Positions 1 through 6,851 of a stretch of 39,725 nt of DNA are shown piece by piece (within the stretch, counting starts at the first letter, position 1; each line of letters begins with the position of its first letter). Source of the stretch: Reyranella sp. CPCC 100927 (GTDB taxonomy: Bacteria > Pseudomonadota > Alphaproteobacteria > Reyranellales > Reyranellaceae); contig NZ_VOHA01000040.1 in the NCBI RefSeq assembly GCF_007859315.1, positions 1-39,725 on the forward strand. The letters run 5' to 3'. The notes below the pieces were generated by a model. The model was not told the origin of the DNA. It was given only the letters and a program-made list of their open reading frames with translations, and did no database searches. The position numbers and the translations under genes are program-made.

Positions 1-133
1 GCGAGAAAACTGTCACCCATGTGCTGAGTACAATCTGTTACCCATGTGCTGCGGTCGCACTAAGGCCGGAGGGGGACCGCACGGCGTCTCCGTTACAGAG
101 ACCACGTCAGCTCCCCTCCGCCCCTGCGGGGCA

Positions 134-154
134 CCTCCCCACTGCGTGGGGAGG
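134..154. repeat. Hairpin repeat just downstream of soxZ
   Basis: A 9-bp perfect stem with a 3-nt loop lies 4 nt past the soxZ stop codon. Its core, with the preceding GGGGCAC, matches exactly (24 nt, opposite strand) the hairpin at 37051-37074 in the selA 3' end. The flanking bases from about 95 also resemble that element. It has no U-tract on the soxZ side, so I call it a dispersed repeat that may protect the mRNA 3' end rather than a classic terminator. Bases 1-133 hold no convincing gene. Confidence 0.7.
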
Positions 155-158
155 ATCA

Positions 159-488
159 TCATGTCAGCGCGATCTTCTGTTCGGCGGTGTAGACCGAGCC
201 GTCGTCGTCCTTCCACTCGAAGGCCAGCGTGCCGCTCTCCTCGACCTTGACGAAGAACGACAGGTACGGGTTGGCGGAAATCGCCGGCTCGAGCTTGCCC
301 GAAAACACCGGCTTGCCGTTGTAGGTAACGGCAACGCTGTTGACGATGCGGCGCGGTACCGTGTTGCCCTGGGAATCCTTGCGCTGGCCCGACTCCATCG
401 GGTGGGTGATCAGCGTCTTGATTTCCAGCACATCGCCCTTCTTGGGGTTCTGTGGAATGCGGATGCGCGGCTTGATGTCGTCGGCCAT
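159..488 (-). CDS. soxZ: Thiosulfate oxidation carrier subunit SoxZ
   Basis: A 109-residue protein without a signal peptide, the usual size for SoxZ. It begins MADDIKPRIRIP and has the family's PKKGDVLEIKTLITHPME segment and the Ig-like beta-sandwich pattern ending in TAEQKIALT. In the family SoxZ pairs with SoxY; the SoxYZ heterodimer carries the sulfur substrate on the SoxY swinging arm in the periplasm and is exported by hitchhiking on the SoxY Tat signal. The start has an AGGAGA ribosome site 6 nt upstream. It follows soxY by 16 nt in one minus-strand operon. soxB and soxCD are not in the window and may lie beyond the left edge or elsewhere. Confidence 0.95.
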   Translation of the reverse strand: MADDIKPRIRIPQNPKKGDVLEIKTLITHPMESGQRKDSQGNTVPRRIVNSVAVTYNGKPVFSGKLEPAISANPYLSFFVKVEESGTLAFEWKDDDGSVYTAEQKIALT

Positions 489-504
489 GGTATTCTCCTG
501 TCGC

Positions 505-966
505 TCAGCCGCCGCAGCCGCCGATGGTAACCTTCACTTCACGCGCGGCGCTCCACAGGCTGCCGTCGCTCATCTCGGCGACACAGACGATCTTCTGGGT
601 CTGCGCCATGCGCACGCGCAGCTGCACTTCGCACTTTCCGGAAGCCGGCGTGAACGTGAACGAGGCCACGCCGGGGTTGGGGTTGCCGTCGGCCACGATG
701 TGCAGCGCCTTCACGTGATCCTTGTCGGTCATCGGACTTTCGACCGACACGGTGACCGGCACGGCGTTGCCGTTCTCGGCGATCTCCGGCGCCTTCACGG
801 CGACGCGTCCTTCCTTGGGCTCGCCCTTGATCAGGGTCTGCAGCAGCTGCTTGGCGGTATCGGGCGTTGCCGACGCCGGTCGCGCGAAGATCGACGCCAG
901 CGCCGCGGCGGCGGTCATGCCGAGCGCGCCCACCATGACGCGCCGGCGGTTGATGGTGTCATTCAT
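505..966 (-). CDS. soxY: Thiosulfate oxidation carrier subunit SoxY
   Basis: A 153-residue protein. The N-terminus carries a twin-arginine signal (RRRVMVGALGM, Ala-rich core, cleavage near PASA). The C-terminus is the diagnostic SoxY swinging arm GGCGG, whose cysteine (residue 151) covalently holds the thiosulfate/sulfane intermediate in the family. SoxXA attaches the substrate, SoxB hydrolyses sulfate from it, and SoxCD (when present) oxidises the sulfane sulfur. I chose the ATG at 966, though a GTG directly before it at 969 is equally served by the GGAGA ribosome site. A 122-nt hairpin-bearing gap separates it from the upstream soxXA. Confidence 0.96.
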   Translation of the reverse strand: MNDTINRRRVMVGALGMTAAAALASIFARPASATPDTAKQLLQTLIKGEPKEGRVAVKAPEIAENGNAVPVTVSVESPMTDKDHVKALHIVADGNPNPGVASFTFTPASGKCEVQLRVRMAQTQKIVCVAEMSDGSLWSAAREVKVTIGGCGG

Positions 967-1004
967 CACCTAGTCTCCATCGATACGTGTCGTCCCAGGC
1001 GCCC

Positions 1005-1070
1005 GTCATCCCGAGCGAAGCGAGGGATCTTGTCCTGACAGGAAAGATTCCTCGCTTCGCTCGGAATGAC
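1005..1070. repeat. Long dispersed hairpin, copy 1 (inside the sox operon)
   Basis: Arms starting GTCATCCCGAGCGAAGCGAG (1005-1031) and its near-perfect reverse complement (1044-1070) form a 27-bp stem with two mismatches and a 12-nt loop. It sits in the intergenic region between soxXA and soxY on the same transcript. Copies of the same family lie at 6606-6695 and 34060-34148. A stem this long could stabilise or attenuate one part of the operon mRNA (inference). Confidence 0.85.
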
Positions 1071-1091
1071 AGACGCTGCATCGTCGTTCCC

Positions 1092-2360
1092 TCAGTGCCG
1101 GATGTTCGGCGCGGTGAGCTTGAGGCCCTGGTTGAGGCTCTTCAGGAAAATTTCGAGATCGCCGTATTCCTTGGCATCGGGCGGCAACTCGTTGGCGCGC
1201 ACCTGCACGGCGCACCACTGGAAGCGTTTACGCACGTCCCACGTCTCGCCGCTGCCGCGGCTGGTGCGCCAGGTCGGGAAGTGGTCGAGCTGGCCGCGGA
1301 ACTCGCCCAGCCACTGGCCGCGCAGCCACTTCAAGGCGCCCTTCTCCGGCGTGTGGCAGTCGACGCAGGCAAAGTTGAGCTGGCCGATCTTCGTTTCGGT
1401 CAGGCTCTTGCCACGCTCCACCGCCGCCTTGGCCTCGGGACTGGAGACGTCGACACGGATCTCACGGCCGTTGGACAGCGAATGCAGGAAGATGGTCAGG
1501 TCGGTGTTCTCGGTGCTCTGCATGCGCCAGTCGACCTCCAGGGTCGCCTTGGCGTGACGGTAGATGAACTCCTCGACGCCCAGCACCTTGTTGAGCCGCG
1601 GCTCCCATTTCGGCATCGATGTCGCCCAGCCCGCGAATGTCGCCTTGGGATCGGCGTGGCACGACACGCAGCTCTTGCCGTTGGCCATCGTCTTGGCGGC
1701 CAGCGCCTGGCCGACCTCGATGCGCTCGGCGGCCGGGTTGATGAACGGATCGAGCGCATCGCGGTCCTCGACCGGTGTCGGCCGCTTGCCCGGATCGTCG
1801 AGCGCGCTCTTGAACGCCGCCGGCGTCTTCAACGTCTTGAGGAACGCCACGATGTCGCGGATTTCATCCTGAGTGTAGAAGCCGTGCGCGCCCCAGGGCG
1901 GCATCGATGTCTCCGGATTATAGACGCGCGCGTCGAAGACGTAGTTGAACAGCCATTGATCGGTGCGGCCGGCCGTGCCGATCTCCGACAGGTCCGGCGC
2001 GAAATTGCCCGGCGCCTCCTGGGTCGACGTGCCCATCACATGGCAGGCGAGGCAGCCGCCGCCGCGGGTGCGGGAAAACGCCAGCTCCTGGCCCTTCCTG
2101 GCATCGCCCGTGATGGCGCCGGTGAGCTCGATTTCCTTGCCCGGCGGCGGCGTCAGGTCGCGCCTGGCCAGCGTATTGTAGGTATCCCAGCGCGCCGTGT
2201 TCCAGCCGCCATAACGCTTCCACGGCTCGGGCGCCGCCGAGCCTTCGACATGCAAGGGCGCCGGTGCCTTGGGCTGCGCCAGGGCACTGCCGGCCGCTGC
2301 TGCTGTCATCACCAGGACAACCATGCCCGTGGCAAGCCGTCCACTACGCTTGATCCCCAT
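1092..2360 (-). CDS. soxXA: Fused SoxXA cytochrome c (SoxX domain + dihaem SoxA domain)
   Basis: A 422-residue exported protein. The signal peptide is residues 1-29 (ends GSALAQ). Residues about 45-180 form a SoxX-like monohaem domain with CLACH at 103-107 and a likely Met ligand in SMPPWG (M153). Residues about 200-422 form a SoxA domain with CVSCH (231-235), CVDCH (332-336) and the isolated cysteine in RFQWCAVQVRAN (C383), at the position of the SoxA active-site cysteine that becomes a persulfide. SoxAX joins thiosulfate to SoxY oxidatively and passes electrons to a c-type cytochrome. Normally SoxX and SoxA are separate chains; here no stop or frameshift separates them. The start MGIKRSG at 2360 has GGGGAAG upstream; 55 more upstream codons are open but lack signal-peptide character. 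Confidence 0.9.
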   Translation of the reverse strand: MGIKRSGRLATGMVVLVMTAAAAGSALAQPKAPAPLHVEGSAAPEPWKRYGGWNTARWDTYNTLARRDLTPPPGKEIELTGAITGDARKGQELAFSRTRGGGCLACHVMGTSTQEAPGNFAPDLSEIGTAGRTDQWLFNYVFDARVYNPETSMPPWGAHGFYTQDEIRDIVAFLKTLKTPAAFKSALDDPGKRPTPVEDRDALDPFINPAAERIEVGQALAAKTMANGKSCVSCHADPKATFAGWATSMPKWEPRLNKVLGVEEFIYRHAKATLEVDWRMQSTENTDLTIFLHSLSNGREIRVDVSSPEAKAAVERGKSLTETKIGQLNFACVDCHTPEKGALKWLRGQWLGEFRGQLDHFPTWRTSRGSGETWDVRKRFQWCAVQVRANELPPDAKEYGDLEIFLKSLNQGLKLTAPNIRH

Positions 2361-2406
2361 CGTCTTCGCTTCCCCTCGTTCCGGGTCCGTCACCCGGCCG
2401 CTTTTT

Positions 2407-2796
2407 TTAGCACTTGGCGGCAAGTGCTGTCCGGTTGCGTTCGATCTCCTTGCCCAGCAGGCCCCAGAAATGATCCTCGCCCGGATAGCCGATGATGCGG
2501 CCGATCTCCCGGCCGCAAGCGACAATCACGAAGGTCGGCGTCACCTCCACCGGCCGCGCCAGCTTCACGCCGCCGTCGGTTTCACGGTCGGCATCGACAC
2601 GGCGCAGCGTCAGCACCCGGGCTTCCTTGGTCTTGTCGTAGACCTTGCCGATGTCGCGATCCCAGGCGGCGCACCACGGGCAGCTCTTGGAGTGGAACAT
2701 CACCAGATCGGCAGCACGGGCGATCGCCGGGCTGGTCGCCAGGACGGCGGCCGCCAGAAGCGTGCCACGCACTGCTTGACCGACCCGACCGGTCAT
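2407..2796 (-). CDS. soxS: Periplasmic thioredoxin-like SoxS
   Basis: A 129-residue protein with a signal peptide (1-28, ends AIARA) and a thioredoxin-like domain. The redox motif CPWC is at 39-42, a cis-proline segment is in VEVTPTFVIV, and a lone Cys ends the chain. The pattern CPWCAAWDRDIGKVY...LRRVD matches SoxS of sox clusters. Family members keep the SoxY C-terminal cysteine in the active thiol form. It is the first gene of the minus-strand operon, 46 nt upstream of soxXA, and is divergent from the repressor at 2875. SoxW is the alternative label; the small size and motif context favour SoxS. Confidence 0.82.
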   Translation of the reverse strand: MTGRVGQAVRGTLLAAAVLATSPAIARAADLVMFHSKSCPWCAAWDRDIGKVYDKTKEARVLTLRRVDADRETDGGVKLARPVEVTPTFVIVACGREIGRIIGYPGEDHFWGLLGKEIERNRTALAAKC

Positions 2797-2874
2797 GCCG
2801 ACATTCCCTCGCCCGTTCTTATTTCAATTGTCGCTAATATTAGAAACCTCTAAAGTGCTTTGCAACAGGGAACC
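2797..2874. promoter_or_regulatory. Divergent control region with palindrome CTAATATTAG
   Basis: This 78-bp AT-rich gap separates the starts of soxS (minus) and the ArsR-family repressor (plus). A perfect 10-bp palindrome CTAATATTAG lies at 2834-2843, 31 bp before the repressor start and 37 bp before soxS. It is flanked by TTTC (2822-2825) and GAAA (2843-2846), which makes a wider imperfect dyad. This is where an operator for the neighbouring repressor, controlling both transcripts, would be expected. No protein binding is shown by sequence alone. Confidence 0.6.
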
Positions 2875-3297
2875 ATGCTGGACGGCATCGACAGGAAAGA
2901 GTTCGAGCGCAGCGCGGCGAATGCGGCGCAGCTGCTGAAGGCGCTCGCCAACCACCGCCGCCTGATGATGCTGTGCGCGCTGGCCGATGGCGAGCGTTCG
3001 GTAGGCGAACTCGCCAGCGAAGTCGGGCTGGGCCAGTCGGCTCTGTCGCAGCACCTGGCGCGCCTGCGCAAGCTCGGCATCCTCGCCGCCCGGCGCGATG
3101 CGCAATCGGTCTATTACCGGGTCGCCGATCCCTCGGCGGCACGCCTGCTGGAGACCCTGGCGGCGATTTTCTGTCCGCCGCGGGCGAAACGCGCGAATGG
3201 CGCCGCCGCCGGGCCGCGTGCCCCGCGGCCCGGCAAGACGAAGAGCGCGGCGGGAACGGGGGCAGCGAACGGGCGCCGTTCCGTGCGGTCGGGCTGA
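2875..3297 (+). CDS. soxR: ArsR-family persulfide-sensing repressor (SoxR/SqrR/BigR type)
   Basis: A 140-residue winged-helix regulator. The helix-turn-helix is about residues 42-66 (SVGELASEVGLGQSALSQHL), followed by a wing (RRDAQSVYYRV). Two cysteines at 34 (MMLCALADGE) and 100 (AIFCPP) are 66 residues apart, the same spacing as the paired cysteines that form a polysulfide bridge in SqrR and BigR. By analogy, sulfane sulfur would release DNA and induce the sox genes. The tail (105-140) is basic and Ala/Gly-rich. I chose the ATG at 2875, which has AGGGA 4 nt upstream, over the TTG at 2860. It is not the MerR-type redox SoxR of enterics. The downstream hydrolase starts 5 nt later. Confidence 0.88.
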   Translation: MLDGIDRKEFERSAANAAQLLKALANHRRLMMLCALADGERSVGELASEVGLGQSALSQHLARLRKLGILAARRDAQSVYYRVADPSAARLLETLAAIFCPPRAKRANGAAAGPRAPRPGKTKSAAGTGAANGRRSVRSG

Positions 3298-3301
3298 AAC
3301 G

Positions 3302-4186
3302 ATGCGCGCCTTGTCATGGCTGACCGTGCTCGCCGCGATGCTGACCACGCCCGGGTACGCCCGCGCCGAGGCGGTGCAGTTGCAGCACGACGGCCGCACG
3401 CTCAACGCCGACCTGACGCTGCCGGCCGGTGGCGACATCAGCGGCGGCCTTGTTGTCCTGGTGCACGGCACGCTGATGCACGGGCGCATGGAGATCATGG
3501 CGGCACTGCAGAAGGGCCTCGCCGAGCGTGGTGTCGGCAGCCTCGCCATCACGCTGTCGCTGGGTCTGAACGACCGTCGCGGTCCCTATGACTGCGCCAC
3601 GCCGCACCGCCATATGCTGGACGATACGGCACGCGAGATCGGCGCCTGGACGCAATGGGCCAAGGAGCGCGGCGCCGCGCGTGTCGATCTCGCCGGCCAT
3701 TCGCGCGGCGGCGCCCAGGTAGCCTACGCGCTCGCCAACCATACCGTATCCGGCGTGCGCCGCGTCGTGCTGATCGCGCCCGCAGTGTCCGAACCCGGCG
3801 AGGTCGCCACCGGCTACGAGAAAACCTACGGCATTCCGCTGGCGGCGCTGCTGGCGGGCGCGATCACCCGCAGCGCCGCACCCGATACATTGTTGCGGCC
3901 GATCGGGTTCCTCACCTGCCGCGATGCCGCCGTGGCGCCACGGACTTTCCTCGACAACTACACCGGCCTGAGCCGTCATGACACGCCGACGCTGTTGGCG
4001 CGCATCGGCGATCCGACCCTGGTGGTGATCGCCGGCAACGACGAGGTGGTGCGCGGTCTCGATCGCCGCCTGCCGCCGGCATCCGACCGCCTGCGGATCG
4101 TCACCGTCGACGGCGCCGATCACCAGTTCCTCGACCTCTACGGCGAGGACCTGGCCGAAGCCGTCGCGACGTTCATCAAGGAGTAG
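3302..4186 (+). CDS. Exported alpha/beta hydrolase
   Basis: A 294-residue protein with a signal peptide (1-22, ends YARAEA). The alpha/beta-hydrolase fold shows the oxyanion segment LVHGTLMHG (53-61), the nucleophile elbow AGHSRGG with Ser134, an acid candidate Asp247 (VVIAGNDEVV) and catalytic-type His274 (DGADHQFLD). The chain is a complete triad-bearing hydrolase; its substrate cannot be read from sequence. The start is 4 nt after the repressor stop, so it is probably co-transcribed and may belong to the same sulfur-responsive unit. It converges with the next gene, leaving 5 nt between the two stop codons. Confidence 0.82.
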   Translation: MRALSWLTVLAAMLTTPGYARAEAVQLQHDGRTLNADLTLPAGGDISGGLVVLVHGTLMHGRMEIMAALQKGLAERGVGSLAITLSLGLNDRRGPYDCATPHRHMLDDTAREIGAWTQWAKERGAARVDLAGHSRGGAQVAYALANHTVSGVRRVVLIAPAVSEPGEVATGYEKTYGIPLAALLAGAITRSAAPDTLLRPIGFLTCRDAAVAPRTFLDNYTGLSRHDTPTLLARIGDPTLVVIAGNDEVVRGLDRRLPPASDRLRIVTVDGADHQFLDLYGEDLAEAVATFIKE

Positions 4187-4191
4187 GCGTT

Positions 4192-4818
4192 TCATCCCAG
4201 CAGCAACCACGCGCCGGCAGCCATCAGGGCTGCTGTCCAGATCAGGTCGACGTTGATCCAGGCGCTGCGCAGGATCGCCAGCCCGATCCATTCGTAGACG
4301 GCGATAGCGATGGCTGTCGTCACCGACAGCATCGCCAGCGTATGCACACCAACCCCCAGCAGGGCCGTGACGAACGGATCGGTGCTGCCCGGCGCCGGCG
4401 CGCCGGCTGGAAAACAGAGCGGCATCAGCACCGGCCACAGCATGAGGCCGGCGCCGTGGGCGGTGGCCATCAGGAACGACCACAGCGCCAGGCCGGCCAT
4501 GCCAGTGCGCATGCCGACGCGTACCCGGTGACGCGAGCCGAAGCGCCAATGGTAGATCGCCCAGCCGATCAGCGCGACGCCGGCCACGATCCGCACCGCG
4601 CGCGGCGGGATCATGACGCCGGCCCACACGAGCAGCAGGACGACGATCACCACCGACAGCGCGTGACCCAGGGCGATCGGCAGCGGCGACAGCCACACGA
4701 CGCGGCGATCGCGCCGATGCAGGCCCAGCGCCACCGCGAACAGCCAACCCATGGCCGGGTTCAGGCCATGGAACGCACCCAGCCCGGCCAGGGTGAGCCA
4801 GGGCCAGGGGTCGGTCAT
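4192..4818 (-). CDS. Polytopic membrane protein of unknown function
   Basis: A 208-residue hydrophobic protein with about five to six membrane segments. It starts with an HGLNPAMGWLFAVALGLHRR motif and has a second His motif (ATAHGAGLML) and a third (GVGVHTLAML). The His-plus-acid pattern in helices resembles NicO/UreH-like or LysE-like metal or small-molecule transporters, but I cannot name the substrate. The start at 4818 has AGAGGTG about 8 nt upstream, and that ribosome site lies in the 3' arm of the hairpin at 4827-4850. The gene follows the mtoX-like gene on the same strand after a 140-nt repeat block. Confidence 0.75.
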   Translation of the reverse strand: MTDPWPWLTLAGLGAFHGLNPAMGWLFAVALGLHRRDRRVVWLSPLPIALGHALSVVIVVLLLVWAGVMIPPRAVRIVAGVALIGWAIYHWRFGSRHRVRVGMRTGMAGLALWSFLMATAHGAGLMLWPVLMPLCFPAGAPAPGSTDPFVTALLGVGVHTLAMLSVTTAIAIAVYEWIGLAILRSAWINVDLIWTAALMAAGAWLLLG

Positions 4819-4826
4819 GGGTCTTC

Positions 4827-4850
4827 ACCTCTCCCGCAAGCGGGAGAGGT
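4827..4850. repeat. Hairpin that holds a ribosome binding site
   Basis: ACCTCTCCCGC, two bases, GCGGGAGAGGT: an 11-bp perfect stem. Read on the minus strand, its 3' arm supplies the AGAGGTG Shine-Dalgarno sequence of the gene starting at 4818. It pairs in family with the hairpin at 4933-4956. The bases between them (4851-4932) are a mosaic of repeat-like GC-rich sequence without a gene. Confidence 0.8.
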
Positions 4851-4932
4851 CGCCGTGCAGCCGCGGGTGAGGGCTTCACGCACGGCGCGGAGTCCTTGGC
4901 CCCTCACCCTCCCACGCTGCGCGTGGGCGCCT

Positions 4933-4956
4933 CCCTCTCCCGCGTGCGGGAGAGGG
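4933..4956. repeat. Hairpin 2 nt downstream of the mtoX-like stop
   Basis: CCCTCTCCCGC, GT, GCGGGAGAGGG: an 11-bp perfect stem ending 2 nt from the stop codon of the minus-strand gene at 4959-6350. No U-tract follows on the minus strand, so mRNA 3'-end protection or attenuation is likelier than a canonical intrinsic terminator. It shares its core with the hairpin at 4827-4850. Confidence 0.8.
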
Positions 4957-4958
4957 AC

Positions 4959-6350
4959 TCATGGATAGCAGTACGAATCGGATGAGCAGTCGCCGCCTTG
5001 CAGGCGAACCTGGTGCGGGCGGTGCGACTTGGGCCATTGGACAAAGAACCGGGGGTCGAACGCGATGCCGCCGGCCGGGGCGGCGTCGAGCTTCACCATC
5101 CAGCCCTCGATGCCGGCGGGATAGAACTGCGGATCGATGGCACCGTAGAGCGAATTGGTGAAGTAGACGCGCTTGCCGTCACGGCTGATCTCGACCATCT
5201 GCGGGCCGCCGCTGAGCGGACCCGATCCCGACGGATGCGCCGCGCGCGAGACGATGCCGCCGATGCGCACCTTGCCGGTGAGCTTGGGGTTGAACGGATC
5301 GGACACATCGTACTGCTGCAGGTCGCCGGTGCCCCAGCAGGCGACATAGAGATACTTGTCGTCCATCGACAGGTCGATGTCGGTGACCAGCGGCGGACAA
5401 GCCTTGAAGCCTTTCAGCACCGGCGGCAGGTCGTCTTCGCTCGCCGGTTCGGCCGGGATCTCGATCACCTTCTTCACCGCCCACTTGTCGCCGTCGCGGT
5501 ACCAGGTCCAGATCGACGACGACAGGTTCTCCAGGCTGATCACGCAGTTGACGAAGCCGTAGGCCTTGGTGGGATCGTGCGCCGGGCGCAGCTCGAAAAC
5601 GAGTTGGTACTTGTCGCCGAAGTCGATGGTCTGCAGGTGCTTGCGCTTGTGCAGATCCCAGAAATGCAGGCGGCGGCCATACTTCGCGCCCAGCAACACC
5701 TCGGGGATCAGGCCGTTCTCGAACGTATCGGGCGTACCCCATTCGCTGGTGACCAAGGTGTCATGGCCCAGATGCCACCAGGCGTCGTAGGCGAAATGCT
5801 GCGGCCCGCGATCCATCTCCCACTGGCCACGCACGTCGAAGCTCTGGTGGTCCATCAGGAAGATGCCGCCCGGTCCCTTGCCCTCGCGATTGCCCAGGGC
5901 GGCAACGTAGATGCCTTCGGGGCCGCAATGCACGGTGTGCGGCCGCGTGTAGCCGGCGCGCTCGGCCACTTCCGCCGGCTCGATCACCTTCACGATGCTG
6001 GGTTGCCGCGGATCGGGCTTGGTGTCGAGGATATGGATGCGCGAGGAGCGCAGGCCCGGGACCACGAGATAGCGCCGCTCCATATGCGGGTGCGGCGCAT
6101 TGGGGCACAGGCTGGATGAACAGGCGTTCCAACCGAAGTGATGCAGCTCGTCGCCGACATTGGGCATCGCCGTGGTGCCGACGATCTTCGCATAGCTGCT
6201 GGAGGCCGGATCGACGTCCACGACAGCAATCGCGTCGGGCACTTTGCGCTCGGGATCGAAGGCGGCGACATAGGCCAGCGTTTCCGGCGCCGCCTTCATC
6301 GCCATGCGCGGCGAGGGATAGAAACTGGGATCGGGTGTCCAGGTCGCCAT
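4959..6350 (-). CDS. mtoX: Methanethiol oxidase / selenium-binding protein (SBP56 family)
   Basis: A 463-residue protein matching the SBP56/MtoX family over its whole length. Features are HHFGWNACSSSLCP (conserved Cys cluster near residue 73), HPHMERRYLVVPGLRSSRIH, the metal-site-like histidines in TRPHTVHCGPEG and RGPQHFAYDAWWH, and SHRPHQVRLQGGDCSSD at the C-terminus. The family oxidises methanethiol with O2 to formaldehyde, H2S and H2O2. It has no evident signal peptide, unlike the periplasmic Hyphomicrobium enzyme. The start MATWTPD at 6350 has AGGAGA 6 nt upstream. Its place between sox genes and the lipoate/DsrE module suggests it feeds sulfide into sulfur oxidation. The usual SCO1/MauG companions are not seen here. 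Selenium binding would be non-Sec; all codons are standard. Confidence 0.85.
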   Translation of the reverse strand: MATWTPDPSFYPSPRMAMKAAPETLAYVAAFDPERKVPDAIAVVDVDPASSSYAKIVGTTAMPNVGDELHHFGWNACSSSLCPNAPHPHMERRYLVVPGLRSSRIHILDTKPDPRQPSIVKVIEPAEVAERAGYTRPHTVHCGPEGIYVAALGNREGKGPGGIFLMDHQSFDVRGQWEMDRGPQHFAYDAWWHLGHDTLVTSEWGTPDTFENGLIPEVLLGAKYGRRLHFWDLHKRKHLQTIDFGDKYQLVFELRPAHDPTKAYGFVNCVISLENLSSSIWTWYRDGDKWAVKKVIEIPAEPASEDDLPPVLKGFKACPPLVTDIDLSMDDKYLYVACWGTGDLQQYDVSDPFNPKLTGKVRIGGIVSRAAHPSGSGPLSGGPQMVEISRDGKRVYFTNSLYGAIDPQFYPAGIEGWMVKLDAAPAGGIAFDPRFFVQWPKSHRPHQVRLQGGDCSSDSYCYP

Positions 6351-6605
6351 GGCGATCTCCTTTGCCGGAGGACTCACACGACGCTGCGCTGATGCGATGA
6401 GCCTAGAGATCTCGCCGTGGCCGGCAAGGCAATTCGACGCTGTTCGCGACGAGCGGAAAGCGACCGGGTAACCCGACGGGCACTTGATGCGCGCCACTGC
6501 GGACTCGCGCATCGCCATTTGGTCGCACAACCGTCTTGATCGAAACGGAGAAGCATGGTCGACCGCCGCCGTCGTCCTGACAGCCTGTGATCTTATGGGT
6601 CCACG

Positions 6606-6695
6606 CTGTCATCCCGAGCGTAGCGAGGGATCTTTTTCCGGCCGTGAACGGCCCAGAAACTGCCGAAAGATTCCTCGCTACGCTCGGAATGACAG
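6606..6695. repeat. Long dispersed hairpin, copy 2
   Basis: Arm CTGTCATCCCGAGCGTAGCG and following bases (6606-6635) pairs with its near-perfect reverse complement at 6666-6695. The loop carries its own small GGCCGT/ACGGCC stem. It is the same family as 1005-1070 and 34060-34148. The two arms agree at the bases that differ between copies (GCGTAGCG here, GCGAAGCG in copy 1), which indicates compensatory change or duplication as a unit. Confidence 0.85.
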
Positions 6696-6782
6696 CGCGA
6701 AGCGACAAAGCTTATATCCTCTGAGTGCAGCACAGGTGGCGCTGATGATCACCAGCGCCATCAATCTTTGAACGATTCACCG

Positions 6783-6811
6783 CAAGGTCCTTCGCTGCGC
6801 TCAGGACGACG
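6783..6811. repeat. Single degenerate arm of the dispersed hairpin family
   Basis: CAAGGTCCTTCGCTGCGCTC and following bases resemble one arm of the long hairpin repeat but have no partner arm nearby. This looks like a decayed half-copy. Confidence 0.5.
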
Positions 6812-6851
6812 GCGGTGAGTCCCGACACGCTTCTACCAAGCGTAAACTGCT

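Larger units (their letters stand above)
6351..6851. other. Gene-free interval with repeats
   Basis: About 500 bp without a convincing coding region. It contains the upstream region of the mtoX-like gene (6351-6600), a long dispersed hairpin (6606-6695), a single degenerate arm of a related repeat at 6783-6811, and the 3' flank of the lipoate-ligase-like gene. Open frames here translate repeat sequence and lack plausible starts. Confidence 0.7.

Noticed and set aside
987-2495. Long plus-strand open frame opposite soxXA
   Set aside because: It is antisense to a clear sox cytochrome, lacks recognisable motifs, and is Arg/Ala-rich in the way GC-rich antisense frames are.
4851-4932. Small gene in the repeat block between the two hairpins
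   Set aside because: It is a mosaic of repeat-like sequence without a start, ribosome site or coding bias.
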